A stretch of 64,000 nt of DNA, from positions 5,890,001 through 5,954,000 of the forward strand of contig CM066287.1 of the NCBI GenBank assembly GCA_033816765.1. The letters are read 5' to 3'. The notes below the pieces were generated by a model that was given only the letters and a program-made list of their open reading frames with translations, was not told where the DNA came from and searched no databases. Positions 20,768-32,060 of the stretch are shown here, piece by piece (within the stretch, counting starts at the first letter, position 1; each line of letters starts with the position of its first letter). The DNA comes from Nothopassalora personata (lineage: Eukaryota > Ascomycota > Dothideomycetes > Mycosphaerellales > Mycosphaerellaceae). The position numbers and the translations under genes are program-made.

Positions 20768-21790
20768 ATGGGCCGCGACAATGACCTCCAACACAAAGTC
20801 TACGCGGTCACTGGAGGAGCGAGCGGGATCGGTCTTGCAACTGCACACATTCTACTCTCGAGAAGCGCGTCAGTAGCGATTGGAGACATCGATGAAGCAG
20901 CGTTGGCAACTGCGAAGGAGGCTCTGAAGGCGGTTCAGACTAAGGTGAGCTATACGAAAATTAACGTTGCCGATCGAGCATCTGTCGATTCCTGGATTGA
21001 GGGCGTTGTCGAGCAGTTTGGGAAGTTATCGGGGGCTGCGAATTGCGCTGGTGTGATTGGGAAGCATCATGGAACGAGGAAGGTGCGTGGCTCAGCGGAG
21101 TGTGATGAGCGTGAGTGGCGGGGGCAGGGCTGATGAAGTGCTGTGTAGGTAGAGGAGCTGGAGGATGAGCAGTGGGATCTGATCATGTCTGTGAACCTCA
21201 CTGGTAAGTAAGCATCAATGTCATTTCTGCATGGCTGCTGAATGTGTCTGCACTAAGATGACCTGCTACTCCAGGCATGATGTACTGTCTCCGCGCGGAG
21301 CTCCAAGCAATGCCCGGTCCAGGGAGCATAGTCTGCGTCAGCTCAGTAAGTACCCCGTAATCCTTTACCTCCAACGAACGGACCACACCACTTACCTCCA
21401 CGTCAGGTCCAAGGCACCCTCGGCTTCGCCAAACACGCCGCCTACGCAGCCAGCAAACACGGCGTCCTCGGTAAGCGCCTCCTCCCCTCCGCCAGGACCG
21501 CCACCCTCATGCGTCCCACTAAGAACTCACCAGGTCTCGTCCGCTCCGCGGCCAAAGAAGTCGGCGAACGCAACATTCGCGTGAACGCGGTGACTCCCGG
21601 CTCGATTCAGACGCCCCTGATGGATAAACGTAATGCTCTAGAAGGCGTGGAGCAGAGCAATGAGACGACGCCGATTAATCGGTTGGGGACGCCGGAGGAG
21701 GTGGGCAATTTGATTGTGTGGCTGTTGAGTGAGGAGGCGACGTTTGTCACGGGGGCTACGTATGCTGTTGATGCTGGATGGGCTTGTTGA
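20768..21790 (+). CDS. Short-chain dehydrogenase/reductase
   Basis: Five exons (20768-21082, 21149-21203, 21275-21345, 21407-21470, 21534-21790) encode 253 residues of a classical SDR. Visible motifs are the cofactor-binding TGGASGIG, NCAG, a VCVSS segment before the active site, the catalytic YAASK, and the C-terminal NAVTPGSIQTPL. An Asp in the GDID segment after strand beta-2 favours NAD(H) over NADP(H), by family rule. All four introns are 61-71 nt and follow GT-AG. The substrate cannot be inferred. It is followed at 230 bp by an antisense glycosidase pseudogene. Confidence 0.9.
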
Positions 21791-22019
21791 GGGGATGGGA
21801 AATCGTTTAGTGTGGCGAGATGAGGAGTAGATCGTTGTGCTAGGGGGGAGGAGCGTAGGTTGGTGAAGCGTTGCCTCGGGAACATGTAGGGAGCTAGCAG
21901 CCTCCGTGAGCTACAAGTCGCTCTGTTTAAGGCCGCTCTCTGGGATTTCGTTACTCGCTTCGGTGTGGCGCAGTTGCGCTCGTGGCTATAGCCTCTTGGA
22001 TGCTGAGGTTGAGCCAAAC

Positions 22020-23015
22020 TCAGCCGCCCTCAACATGGTACACAAGCTCCCTTGTCTTCGCAGATCGCAAATGATTATGCCCCGAGATGGAAGTATCATG
22101 GTATCACAGATACGTCTTGCCCATGAACTCAAGAATACTATGATGTGTCGTCCACCCTTGGACAGGCTCCAGAATCCGTCCCTGATAAGTAAAAGGTCCC
22201 GTCGGTGAGTCTCCCGTAGCATAGACGATGAAATGTGTATATCCCGTACTATAGCTGAAATAGTACTCCCCCCGCAGTCCTTTGTGCATCCTAGCCGCCT
22301 CGAAGCAGCGTCTGTCGTGATCGCTAGCGTGTATAGGCTTCCCATCGGCATCGTTGATGACAAGCTCCTTCACGCCTCTATCGAAAGACTTCATCTCCCC
22401 GCTGAGCTTCGCGACCCTTGGCATCAGAGCCGCTCTATCACCAGTCGCCTCCATAGTCTGAAAAGCATCACCATCAAACTTTCCAGATCTCCAGCACCGC
22501 AATTGCCCTCCCCAGATGCCTCCGATATACAAGTACGCGGCCCCATTATCATCAACTAACACAGCAGGATCGATGCTATAATTCCCAGCAATAGGATCTT
22601 TCTCGGGCTTGAAAGGTGCCTCCGGTTTCTCACTCACAGCAACAACGATTCGAAAGACGCCTTTCTTGTCCCTAGCTGGAAAGTAGAAGTAGTACTTTCC
22701 ATTCTTGAAACCACAATCCGGAGCCCAGAGTTGCTTTCAAGCCCAGGGGACGTCTTCTACGCCGAAGGCTTAGCCGTGGACTGTTACAGAACCGCATATG
22801 GAGTCCATGGAGAGGACGTGGTAGTCGGCCATGTCGTATTGGCTGCCAATGACATCGACTGGAATATTGGTGCGACGGTCGTGGGACGGGTAGATGGACA
22901 GTTGATTATTGAAGACACGGCCTGATGGGTCGGCGAAAAAGTCGTCGGCTACCAGAGATGCTGAGTTCGCCATGTTCTGGGGAAGGAATGGGATCAGGTT
23001 GGTTTTGGTGTGCAA
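22020..23015 (-). pseudogene. Decayed GH43-family glycoside hydrolase
   Basis: Homology to GH43 beta-xylosidase/arabinosidase-type enzymes runs in one uninterrupted frame from about 23015 to 22020. It shows ADPSGRVFNNQLSIYPSHD, DMADYHVLSMDS, QLWAPDCGFKNGKYYFYFP and SYSTGYTHFIVYATGD. The frame is broken by in-frame stops at 22770-22772 (TAA), 22737-22739 (TGA) and 22104-22106 (TGA), the last inside a conserved segment; another TGA ends it at 22020-22022. No frameshift is seen. The stops cannot be removed by one plausible intron, since the sequence between them still matches the family. All three internal stops could come from C:G to T:A transitions. An original start was not assigned. Sequencing error is possible but unlikely for three sites. 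Confidence 0.85.
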
Positions 23016-23268
23016 AGCACTATCGTTGAACGTGATGATCGTATGAAGATGCTGTAAAATAGCCTCTTCAGTGAGTATGGATCATCTTAGGCTAAATTGA
23101 GATGGCTGCTTGATCGATCGGTTAGTCGTTGGCACGAATGTATTACTACACCCGTGAAGATGTTGTCCAAAACCACGGCTCGACAGTGATAGTGAGTAGT
23201 CATTTGAGTCGCTTGGCGCTTGCTTCAATCATGCCGCTCGGAGTCAGCCCAAGAGAAACATGTTATAT

Positions 23269-24696
23269 TCACAGCTGTCTGCACCAGTCCCTTCCATGAC
23301 TGACTTGCCAGTTGCACAGCGCGGTCTCCATTCCTGCACCTAGTAGGCCAGCAAAGAAGATACCAGCACTATCACTCACGGTGACTGCTCCAAGGCTGAA
23401 TTCTCGTTCCTCGTCGGGTACATCTTCACGTACGGCAGCGAAAGTTGAGACATAGACCAAGCCGCCCAATAGACCTTCCCAGAGTATGATGGCAAACACA
23501 AACCAGACAGTCGGTATGAATGGTAGCAGAGCATGTGCTGTCAGAGTGGCAAGGTTGAGCACCTGCAAGAGTGTCGGGATATATAGGCTCCTGATGCGGA
23601 TGAATGGCAGTGAAGAGCGTGAGATGAAGACGCCCATTTGGTAGATCGTGCCGTAGGTCGGGTAGAATGCTCGGTAGTGCTTGAAGGGGGATTGGTCCAG
23701 CGGGAACAGCAAGGTCGGCGCTACGCCTTGGTTGATCGTATACTCCGCTAAGTAAACCAGGAACAGAGGGACCATGTACGGCACGACCAGGCTTTTGGCG
23801 CGTACCAGCTTCGATCTCAGATCACGCCATGCTCGTGCTACCCAGTTATGATGTTGACCGTATGATGGCGAGACGGATCTTCCGCCATTTTGGGCGAGCA
23901 AACCTGCAGATTCGGGGTTCTCTGTCGCAGTCACATCCTCCTCCTCCTCCTCCTCCTCCTCCTCTTCGGCGTCCACAGCTTCGTAGCCTCGTTCTTTCCT
24001 GCGAGCGCCTTTCAACGGCGCTGCAGGAAGCAGCATGAAGTAGCTTCCCAGCATAAAGGCCGACAGAACGGTGCTCGATAGTAGTGTCGCGTGCACGCTG
24101 ATGCCCAGGGTTGTGGTGGCAAGAGTGTAAGCACCAGCTCCAATCAAACCTGCTGCGCCAGTGCCCGAACTCCATCCAGCAAGACTGAGGTGTCCATAGA
24201 AGTGTGTCAAGCTGAGGAAGCTCACCTCGCCGGCACCCGAACTTATGTTGGCTATCACTATGCCAGCGAGCTTACTGGAGAGACTGGCTGCATCTGTCGT
24301 GTTGGGCGAGAGGGCGACGGCCAGCATGCCGCATGTTGACAACAACGCAAACAGCACAGTCCTCACAGAGTATGGTATCAGGTGTATGACATAGGGAGTG
24401 ATGATCTTGGTTGCAAGGCCGGGCACGATGCATGCTAGCAATACTGTCGCTTTGGGTATGGACGGTCCGACGAGGTCGAGGGCGGCGGTGAGGATGATGA
24501 CGTAGAAGACGTTGTTGATAAGGCCTGTAGTGGGATGTCAGAAACACTGCCAGGCGTGCGATAGTCGCAACAGATCGATAGTACCGAAGAGCCAGAAAGC
24601 AAGACAGACTCGAAGCGATGCGCTCGCCAAGTTAGACCTGAGGCGGCCGACGAAGAGACGCCATGACGATGAAGGTGCCCCAGGCATCGGGAGCAT
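23269..24696 (-). CDS. btn1: Battenin homologue Btn1/CLN3
   Basis: Two exons (24696-24585 and 24524-23269, 60-nt intron) encode 455 residues of the CLN3 family, a polytopic vacuolar/lysosomal membrane protein linked to pH and amino-acid balance. The join restores the family block FWLFGLINNVFYVIILTAALDLVGP. Later family segments include SGAGEVSFLSLTHFYG, EYTINQGVAPTLLFPL, YGTIYQMGVFISRSSLPFI and GLLGGLVYVSTFAAV. About ten membrane helices are visible. Between the two helix groups lies a cytosolic loop with an uninterrupted run of about 10 Glu encoded by GAG repeats. Starts at 24696 or 24687 are both possible; a stop lies just upstream. Confidence 0.93.
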
Positions 24697-25249
24697 GTCC
24701 TGCTACAACGTGCGCATGTCCCGGGGAGGGGAGCACGACGTGTCTGTATGTAGGATGCGAGATGCTGAGGGGATGCACGACAATACTGTACACTTCCACG
24801 CGAGAACAAAGCAGAGGCACGTGAGAGAGCTGCTGGTGGGCTTTTGCGTATTTGAAGCTTTTTTTGGTAAGGTGCTGATCGGAAGGGATGCTGCATCCCT
24901 GCGAGACACCAAGGATCGACAGGTGAAGCAGAGCGCCGTGCAGAAACCAAAACAACAGTTCTGTGTCTCCTCTCGCTCGCTGCTGCTGCACTGCGCAGGG
25001 AGAAGCACCGTCACACCCGTCCCGTCGGTCTCTAGTCCTCTATCTGCTATCCTCTTCGTGTCGTCACCGCCTTCTGCCCTTGTTTCTACAGTATACATTC
25101 AGTTGCACACCCAACGCGTACTAGATCCCCTACCCACCATCCCCGGCATGGGAGACATGGCATGAATGGCGACATGATCGACAACATCTCGTGCTCGCCG
25201 AGAGAGCCGCACCAAACGAAAGGCCGCAGCGCATACACCGACACACGAG
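24697..25249. promoter_or_regulatory. Divergent promoter region, btn1 / Rxt3 gene
   Basis: 553 bp between head-to-head genes. The right half is pyrimidine-rich (about 25000-25140), as expected for a leader. An open plus frame across it (24512-25165) has no support as a gene. Confidence 0.45.
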
Positions 25250-28200
25250 ATGGACCGCACGCCGTTCGGTCGACCACAAGCGCGTGAGCTCGGCCACAAC
25301 CAGACGGCACCACCGCCAGCGAGCCACGCATCTCCGTTCCCACCGCCTACGACGCAGCAGCCAGCGATGCAGATACCATTTTCCGACCCGTTTCACTCGA
25401 GTCGAGACCCTTTCCTGCCTGGCGGGAACAGACGCAGCAGCATGGTGTTGTCGTCAAGAGCATGGCCACCATCGCAAGGTACGTTCCTCGCTGGGCGACA
25501 TCATCACATGGCCTGGAATTAGAAAACGCTGCCATGCCATAGCTGCGACACGCGCCAAGCATCAGAGCTGCAAGCACCAGCACGCGTGCATGCGAGCGAC
25601 AGCATCAGCTTATCCCGCATCCCGCCTCAACGCGGAGGAACGCCGGGTGGTCTCAGGTACATGCGATCATCGCCCAGTTACGTGCAGGCACCGCAGTATT
25701 GCAGCTGCGTCACTGCGCCATAAATCCGGACACCGCTCGGGAAGCAGCTGCGCGTGATTCAGTCAGCAGCAGCAACAGCAGCTGCGTGACAGGCGCTCAC
25801 GGGCGCTTCTGGCTCTGGCTCTAGGCGCGTCGGGTCGGCATGATGATGCTGCGTTTGCCAACGTCTGCATGGATTCGCCCCGGTCGCTGCAGCCCGGCGG
25901 ACAGGCATCCGAAAGGAAGCCACGAACCCCCCGCATCGCGATGCCAGGATGTGGAACTCTATTTGGGAGCTCTCTCGGCTCTGACAGCTCATGCGAAACC
26001 TTTGTTCGCTGACTTTTACTTCGTCCAGGAAACAACGCTCCGTCGTCTCAGCAGCACCACCACCCGCTGCACTTCTCGCCGCCCGCCCAGCCCGTGTCGC
26101 AGGGCCCACCGCTGCCCCCGCCGCCCGCCAATGGTCTCACGATGCCACCACAGCCGTACGACGAGGTGCGACGACGCTCCATTGGCGCTGCCAGCAGCCC
26201 CCAGCAGTACGGGCGAGGTGACTATCAGCTGAACGCAACTAGGAGCTCCAAAAATGGCTAACACTGCCAAACAGCTCCTGCAGACCCGCCGCCGCCCCCT
26301 CCATCGTTCCCTGCACGAAATATGCCGCCGCCATCTCCACCGCTAAACGCGCCCCCTCCCTCGGCGCATATGGGCCCAGCGCCCCGTGGGCCACCTGCCA
26401 GCTCCCCTTTCGCGGCTATGCGCGATCTACCCAGTCACCGTCCAGACATGTCGATATCAGCGATACTTGGTGGCGGAGACGGACACAGACCCAATGGTTC
26501 ACCCCACAGCTCCGCAGTCGCACCAGCGTTGACACCACGATCGATGCAACCACCATCTCCAGGAAGAGCTCGATCGTCTAGTATGCGCGAGGCTGGGGAC
26601 AGATACATGAAGAACTCCAGTCCTCCACGACCTGGCATGTTTGGGGAGCCAGCGTGCATAGGTTCAGAGCCGCAAAGAGAAGGAGTCTTTGGCTCTCCGC
26701 ACTTTCGTCGAGAGCCAGGGCATAGTTTCCGCGCGTTTCAGCCTTCGCAAGAGCATGCGCATCAGCCGAATGGACATGGAGCGCTTGTACGACCAAACAG
26801 CCAGCCAGTTGAAACTTTCCCTCGAAACGTCGATGATGTTGTTCGGAGGGAAGGGCCTTTTGAGCAGAGGACGGGCACTTTCAGACATTTCGGCGAGCCG
26901 TCAGCATCGCCTAGACATGAGCCACCACCGCCTCGTCAGGAACGCCCGATGTTCCAGCCCGGCATCACGTCCCACCCACACGAGAACGCCACATACAGCA
27001 GCCCGCGAATGGACCGCGAACGCAGCTCGCAAGGGCCACCACGTTTCCCCGGCGGCAACTTTCCGAATCCGCTGCGCGACGAGCAGCAATCGCTGTTCAA
27101 GCCCACGTTCCAGCCGACATCACATCCTGCGGCAGAAGCACCGAGAGAATCTATCGAAAATCGAGCACAAGATATGCGAAGGCAGCTTTCTCGGCCATCT
27201 CCTCCTCCCGCGCACTTGCCTCCATACGATAGAGGGCGCAATGGCTTCCTAGATCGACCCGTCACGTTGGAGGAACACCAGAGGATGGAGATGATGCATC
27301 GTGAACAACAACGTAAAGAGAGCGAAGGTTCTGTGCACCGTGCACTTCTCAACATCAGCCCGGAGCTGGACCGTCGCGGACGCAATTCGCCCTTACCACA
27401 GGCTGTTCAAGGCGCACAGCCAAGACACATCGGTCCTGGTGGAGATAACCCGGGAATCAAGATGGAATTTGGCCGTATGTTTTCGGGGCTGGGAGCAGGT
27501 GTTGGAAGCATCACACCGAAGCTTCACTCGCATCAACCGCCGAATGGCAATACTACACCATCCCGCATGAGCCCGTCATTGAGACATGCCGAAGGCAGCG
27601 ACCTGGTTCGTGCTGCAGTTGCAGAGATAGACGAACGACGAGGCGGCTCGAAAGCGGGCTCTAGAGCTGGTCGACGCGGCAGAAGGCGATCTAGGGACGA
27701 TGCAGAACACCTCGAAGGCGATGGCAGAGGCACACCAGATCTGCAGCGCGGCGGCAAACGTGCAAAGACCAATCATGCCGCCCATCATCACCATCATCAC
27801 GTACATCCGCACCACCACCACCACCATCACCACGAGGGAACGGAGGGTACTCCGGGTCCATACAGCATGTCACGCTTCCCCTCGAACCCTTTATCGCACG
27901 CCAATCTAGCGGCCAGCCAAGCACATCACCACCACCACCACCACCACCACCATGCACATCCTGGACACCATCATCACCACAGACCACGAGCAGTGCCACC
28001 TCCTCGAAAACCGGCTGTCAGTGTTATCAGCAAGAGAGTTCTCGAAGAAACGGCTAAAAAGCCGAGAAGACACCTGGGCTCTCAGCTCTACACGACTGAC
28101 GTGACGCTCCCGTCCGCGGCTGACACTCATGTCGATTCGAAAATCAAGTTTGGCAGTACATCTAAACCGATACCAGCTTTCCATGACCATCAGAATTGCA

Positions 28201-28802
28201 CATTTACCGTCAGGGTGCCTCGCGACTACCTGACACGCAGCGAAATTGACCCGGACGAATATAACTTGGAAGCGATATGCAGACGGCGCCAACTGTGGGG
28301 CACCGATATATATACAGATGATTCCGACGTCGTTGCTGCTGCGGTGCATTCGGGCTGGCTCAGAGGCGATTTTGGAGAATTCAACGAAGATATCCGGCAG
28401 ATGTGCGACAACACTTCCGAGCGAGACGTCGACGACGATCCACCTCTCTCGCTAGATGAACGTCCGGCCAGGCCAGTCAAAGTACCAGAGGGTCACGATG
28501 CTCACATCACCATCGTGATATTGCCCCCACTTGAGGTCTACGCGTCTACACATCAACACCATATCTGGTCGCGAGAATGGAACAAGACTCACGACGGAAT
28601 GTCATACATGATACACAGGATTGACTTTGTCAATGAAGGCGCATCCGGTCGCTATGTAGAAAGAGGCGGCGCAGCTCGCAAGCAACGAATTGCGATTGAA
28701 GAAGCCAATCGCAGGGAGGCAGCAGCCGGACTACTGATGTTTGCTAATGGCTCTGGATCTGGACCCAGCAGTGGCAGTGGCACCGTCAGAGTCGGTGCAT
28801 GA
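25250..28802 (+). CDS. rxt3: Rxt3-domain protein, Rpd3L histone deacetylase complex subunit
   Basis: Three exons (25250-25478, 26029-26217, 26275-28802) encode about 981 residues. The C-terminal Rxt3 domain (about residues 740-930) begins at LGSQLYTTDVTLPS and includes LTRSEIDPDEYNLEAICRR, LWGTDIYTDDSDVVAAAVHSG and HIWSREWNKTHDGM. Rxt3 proteins belong to the large Rpd3 (Sin3) deacetylase complex, which represses transcription. The rest is Pro/Ser/His-rich and disordered, with two His tracts near residues 642-660 and 689-708. A basic segment (SRAGRRGRRRSRDD) lies upstream of them. Intron 1 is unusually long (550 nt); an unseen exon inside it cannot be excluded. Intron 2 is 57 nt. The frame is continuous across both proposed joins. 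Confidence 0.85.
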
Positions 28803-29105
28803 GCTCGGTAGCACTCGGAATCTGTACGAACGGTATGAGCCACGACTGTTAGCCCAACGAATACTCTGTACCTGTATATCGATCATGAGTGGCTATGTAG
28901 TGCTCTGCAGGTGAAGTGAAGCGCTTCCCTCAATTTGACGATCACATGCTCGTGCTAGCTGCAATGCAGGGATCACGCGATCAAGCCTACCTGTGTGTCA
29001 CTTCTGCCTAACCTCACATCAAACGGTTTAACGTGACGTCTCTTCAGCGACGGTATTTCACGCAAGCTTTTGCAACTTTGCCTGAACACCGCTGCTGCAA
29101 TCAAC
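28803..29105. other. Intergenic, 303 bp
   Basis: 3' flank of the Rxt3 gene and leader of the next plus-strand gene. Nothing distinctive seen. Confidence 0.45.
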
Positions 29106-30160
29106 ATGAAGCCACAAGCCATTGCCGACAGCATGCAGAGCATCACTGACCAGAGCGTTGCTGACCGCGTATCACAGACCGGCGATACCGTGCAGGCCAC
29201 TAATGACGACACTACCGTCAACCCATTAGAAGGCATCACCAACCAGGAGAATGGTGATCAGATCCCAATGCTTCCTAAGGAGAAGAAGAACCAGAAACCA
29301 AAGCACAAGCCGATGTTTGCGGCGGAGCAGTTAGCACGCATGGCGGAGATCCGGGACAAGCTCAAGGAGTACGACGCCGCCGCCGCCGCCGCCGCCGCTG
29401 CGCAGCCTGTAGCTATTAGACAGAGTCCTGCAGTCGAAGCAGCGGAGCCGGTGATCAAGACCGAGACTTCTTCACCTGAGCCGGCGGTCAAGAAGCGCAA
29501 GCTGTCGGATCATAAGTCACCAACAGAGAAGCTATCGACTAAGACTATCCCGTCTCCAAAGATTACACCAGGAGCCCTGCCAACAAAGCTTACCACACCG
29601 TCACCAAAGCAGAAGCGCTTCTCGAGACGCCGCTCCTCCATCGCTTCGAAGTCGTCCGAGCCAGAGGACCGGTACTGCCCGAAGAAAGTCAAGGAGCTTA
29701 TGAGAATGCTCGACAGTCTTGGAGCTGGAATGGAGAAAGTAGTGTCAGGTGAGGTGGCCTCGCCGTCTACTGATTCACCACTCGCTACGGCACTGGGATG
29801 TGACTCTCGAGTATCGCTGAAACTCATCGTTCGGTAGAAATCACAGCTCGTGCCAGCAAGCTCATCGCGGGTGAGGACGCCGAGCCACTCCGTGGCAGAT
29901 TGTTTGAGATGGGAAAGGAGTGGAAGGTAGCTAATAGGTACGCTGTTTCATCCCCGACCCATCTCTGGTCGCTGCGGCGCTGCTACGCCCTTCTCGAATA
30001 TAGCTAATCCATTCTGTGTGGTAGGGAGCAAATGCAGAAGATGGTACAGTTCATGGAGCGAAACGGTGTGATTGCGATGGGAGGAGTGGAGGTGCCGAGC
30101 GCGTCACTGGATGTGCCTGTGCAGACGCCATCAGGGGGAGTGTCCTCGTCGAACGAGTGA
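29106..30160 (+). CDS. Ala-repeat nuclear-type protein, function unknown
   Basis: Three exons (29106-29748, 29838-29937, 30025-30160; introns 89 and 87 nt) encode 292 residues. The N-terminal two thirds is disordered and charged, with a run of nine Ala encoded by GCC/GCT repeats (about residues 90-98) after a helix starting AEQLARMAEIRDKLKEYD. A likely nuclear signal follows (VKKRKLSD), then a second basic patch (QKRFSRRRSS). The C-terminal ~95 residues look folded and helical (CPKKVKELMRMLDSL, then ITARASKLIAGEDAEPLRGRL, EQMQKMVQFMERNGV) and continue cleanly across both splice joins. No family was recognised. ATG 29106 is the first ATG in frame. Confidence 0.75.
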
Positions 30161-30329
30161 GAAGTGTATGGATGTCATGGGCGAATGTGAAAGAGTTGAG
30201 AGTCATTCACTTACATGCCGGGGAAAGAGAATGGGACTTTAAGGACAATGTTGGGCATGAAGCAGGTCTTCGCCTCCTTTTGTACGAGTAAGACGCCCAC
30301 AAGCACGGGCACACAGTATCAACACTGCA

Positions 30330-32060
30330 CTACAATCTCGCCCCGCTCTCCTCATCCAAAACCGTCTGAAATCTCTCACACCAAGCCCTAACCAACCCCG
30401 GATCCAACCTCGTCGAGTCCACAGACGGTACGCAAAACAACCCATCCTTCGTGCCTCCAATCCCAACCAAGAACTCACCCTCTCTCGCCCTCACACTAGA
30501 CGTCAAATCCACAAAATCCGCCGCAAAATCTTTGTTCGGATCATCAAGATCGAAGAAACCTCCTCTGACTAATGCTTCACGGTTCCCAACAGAGCTGACA
30601 CCACACGTCTGCATCGTCGGATTCCTCTGCGCTGGGTACGCCCCCTGCACATCAAGACCTTCACGTAAATGTTCAGGAGTCTGGAGTTCTGCCCGCTCGA
30701 GGCTGAAAAGGTATTGGTTCGCCAAGACTAGGCCAGCGCCGCGACTGCTTAGGAACTGTTTCGTGGCGTCGTCACCGGTGGATTTGGCTCGTTTCTGGTA
30801 GGAGGCGAGTTGGCGCTGGGCCTGGCGTGCTAGGAGTTGGAGTCGTCCTTCGAGATCTAGAGATGAGGGGAGGAAGGGTAGTGCGATTCCGTCGGAGAAG
30901 GCGAGCATCATGGAATCCGGGTCGTTGTGGAAGTTGAAGAAAGCGCGAGGGTTCAGGGGGAAGCCGGTGATGAAGTATGGGTGGCCATCGGGTGGGATGT
31001 CTGGGTAGCGGCGCTCGTAGAATTCCATCATTACTAGGGCGGAGAGGGCGTATATGCCGGCCCCCAAGCTGGTTTTGACGCTTTTGCAGATGCGGCTTAG
31101 GCGGGCTGTGCTGGTGGCGGAGATGTGGATGTAGGTTGGGAAGGTGTTGAGGACTGGGGTTTTGGTGTAATCCAGGACACGATTGTACACTGGTAATAGA
31201 GGGACGGCACCTTCCAGGATCTGCTGCCGTTGCAATGGATTGCTGAAGCCTACGGGTAACGGTTTCCTGACATGACGAAGCATCCTCGTGATGACCCAGA
31301 ACCATCTCTGTCGAGCAATGGTGCCGGCGATCTTGGGATACAGTGCCTCTTGAGGTACGGGTAGGTGCTGTGCCACGATCTCGGGTCTGATTGCAGTTGC
31401 AATTGCTTGCCGCATAGCATCGGGTGATTCGTTCAAAATCTTGACAAAGTCTCGCATCCAAGCGTACGAGCACAGGCCATCTGAGATCTCGTGTGCCATG
31501 ATGAACTGCAGTCTCAGAGTAGTACGACCGTTGACCTCGATCACTGGTAATACGAAGAGTTTGGACAGGTTGGATTCAGGATCAACGACACGACGGACAT
31601 TCTGGCAGTGGGCGTAGAAGTCTTTTGTGCCCACTTGATCGTAGTAGTCCTCGAGGAAGACCAGATGCCAGCCAGCGTCTTCGATTGCATGTCCCACAGT
31701 CCTTGGGACTTTGACGCGGAAATGCATGCCATTAATTGCCGTGGATGCTGGATCTTTATTGACCTCCTGATGAGTCCTCGCCTGCAATAGCAAATGCTGG
31801 CATCTCATTCTTGTCCAAGCCAGTAATAGTCTTTCCCGAAGACCTACTCTGGAAAGGGTTGAGGCTATCTGTACTTCCAGGAGACAGTTCATATCGGCTC
31901 TGCCTTCCCAATATCGCCCATCTGCGTCGAATGAGAATTCTACCGGGCCCAATGGTCTGGAGAAGATTTCGCCACTCGGGGAATGGCTTCTACGCCATTG
32001 ATATCCCTCGATGTTGCCATAGCGATGTAACCAGTGGGATGAAGCCTGCGAGCTCGCCAT
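30330..32060 (-). CDS. CoA-dependent acyltransferase (CAT/condensation superfamily)
   Basis: An intronless frame of 576 residues. The catalytic HxxxDG motif of the chloramphenicol-acetyltransferase/condensation superfamily appears as HEISDG at residues 190-195, on a strand after LRLQFIMA. A second-half block (GAGIYALSALVMMEFYERRYP, then FITGFPLNPRAFF) and a C-terminal DLTSSVRAREGEFLVGIGG segment fit fungal alcohol O-acetyltransferase or Tri3-like O-acyltransferases. No carrier-protein domain is attached, so a free CoA or similar acyl donor is likely. No signal peptide or membrane helix is clear. It lies divergently from the erdS gene, with 1.55 kb between starts. Substrate unknown. Confidence 0.8.
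   Translation of the reverse strand: MASSQASSHWLHRYGNIEGYQWRRSHSPSGEIFSRPLGPVEFSFDADGRYWEGRADMNCLLEVQIASTLSRVGLRERLLLAWTRMRCQHLLLQARTHQEVNKDPASTAINGMHFRVKVPRTVGHAIEDAGWHLVFLEDYYDQVGTKDFYAHCQNVRRVVDPESNLSKLFVLPVIEVNGRTTLRLQFIMAHEISDGLCSYAWMRDFVKILNESPDAMRQAIATAIRPEIVAQHLPVPQEALYPKIAGTIARQRWFWVITRMLRHVRKPLPVGFSNPLQRQQILEGAVPLLPVYNRVLDYTKTPVLNTFPTYIHISATSTARLSRICKSVKTSLGAGIYALSALVMMEFYERRYPDIPPDGHPYFITGFPLNPRAFFNFHNDPDSMMLAFSDGIALPFLPSSLDLEGRLQLLARQAQRQLASYQKRAKSTGDDATKQFLSSRGAGLVLANQYLFSLERAELQTPEHLREGLDVQGAYPAQRNPTMQTCGVSSVGNREALVRGGFFDLDDPNKDFAADFVDLTSSVRAREGEFLVGIGGTKDGLFCVPSVDSTRLDPGLVRAWCERFQTVLDEESGARL

Noticed and set aside
24512..25165. Plus-strand 217-codon frame across the btn1 start
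   Set aside because: It overlaps the conserved first exon of btn1 on the other strand and shows no domain.
30772..31473. Minus-strand 233-codon Pro/His/Arg-rich frame
   Set aside because: Alternative frame inside the acyltransferase gene.
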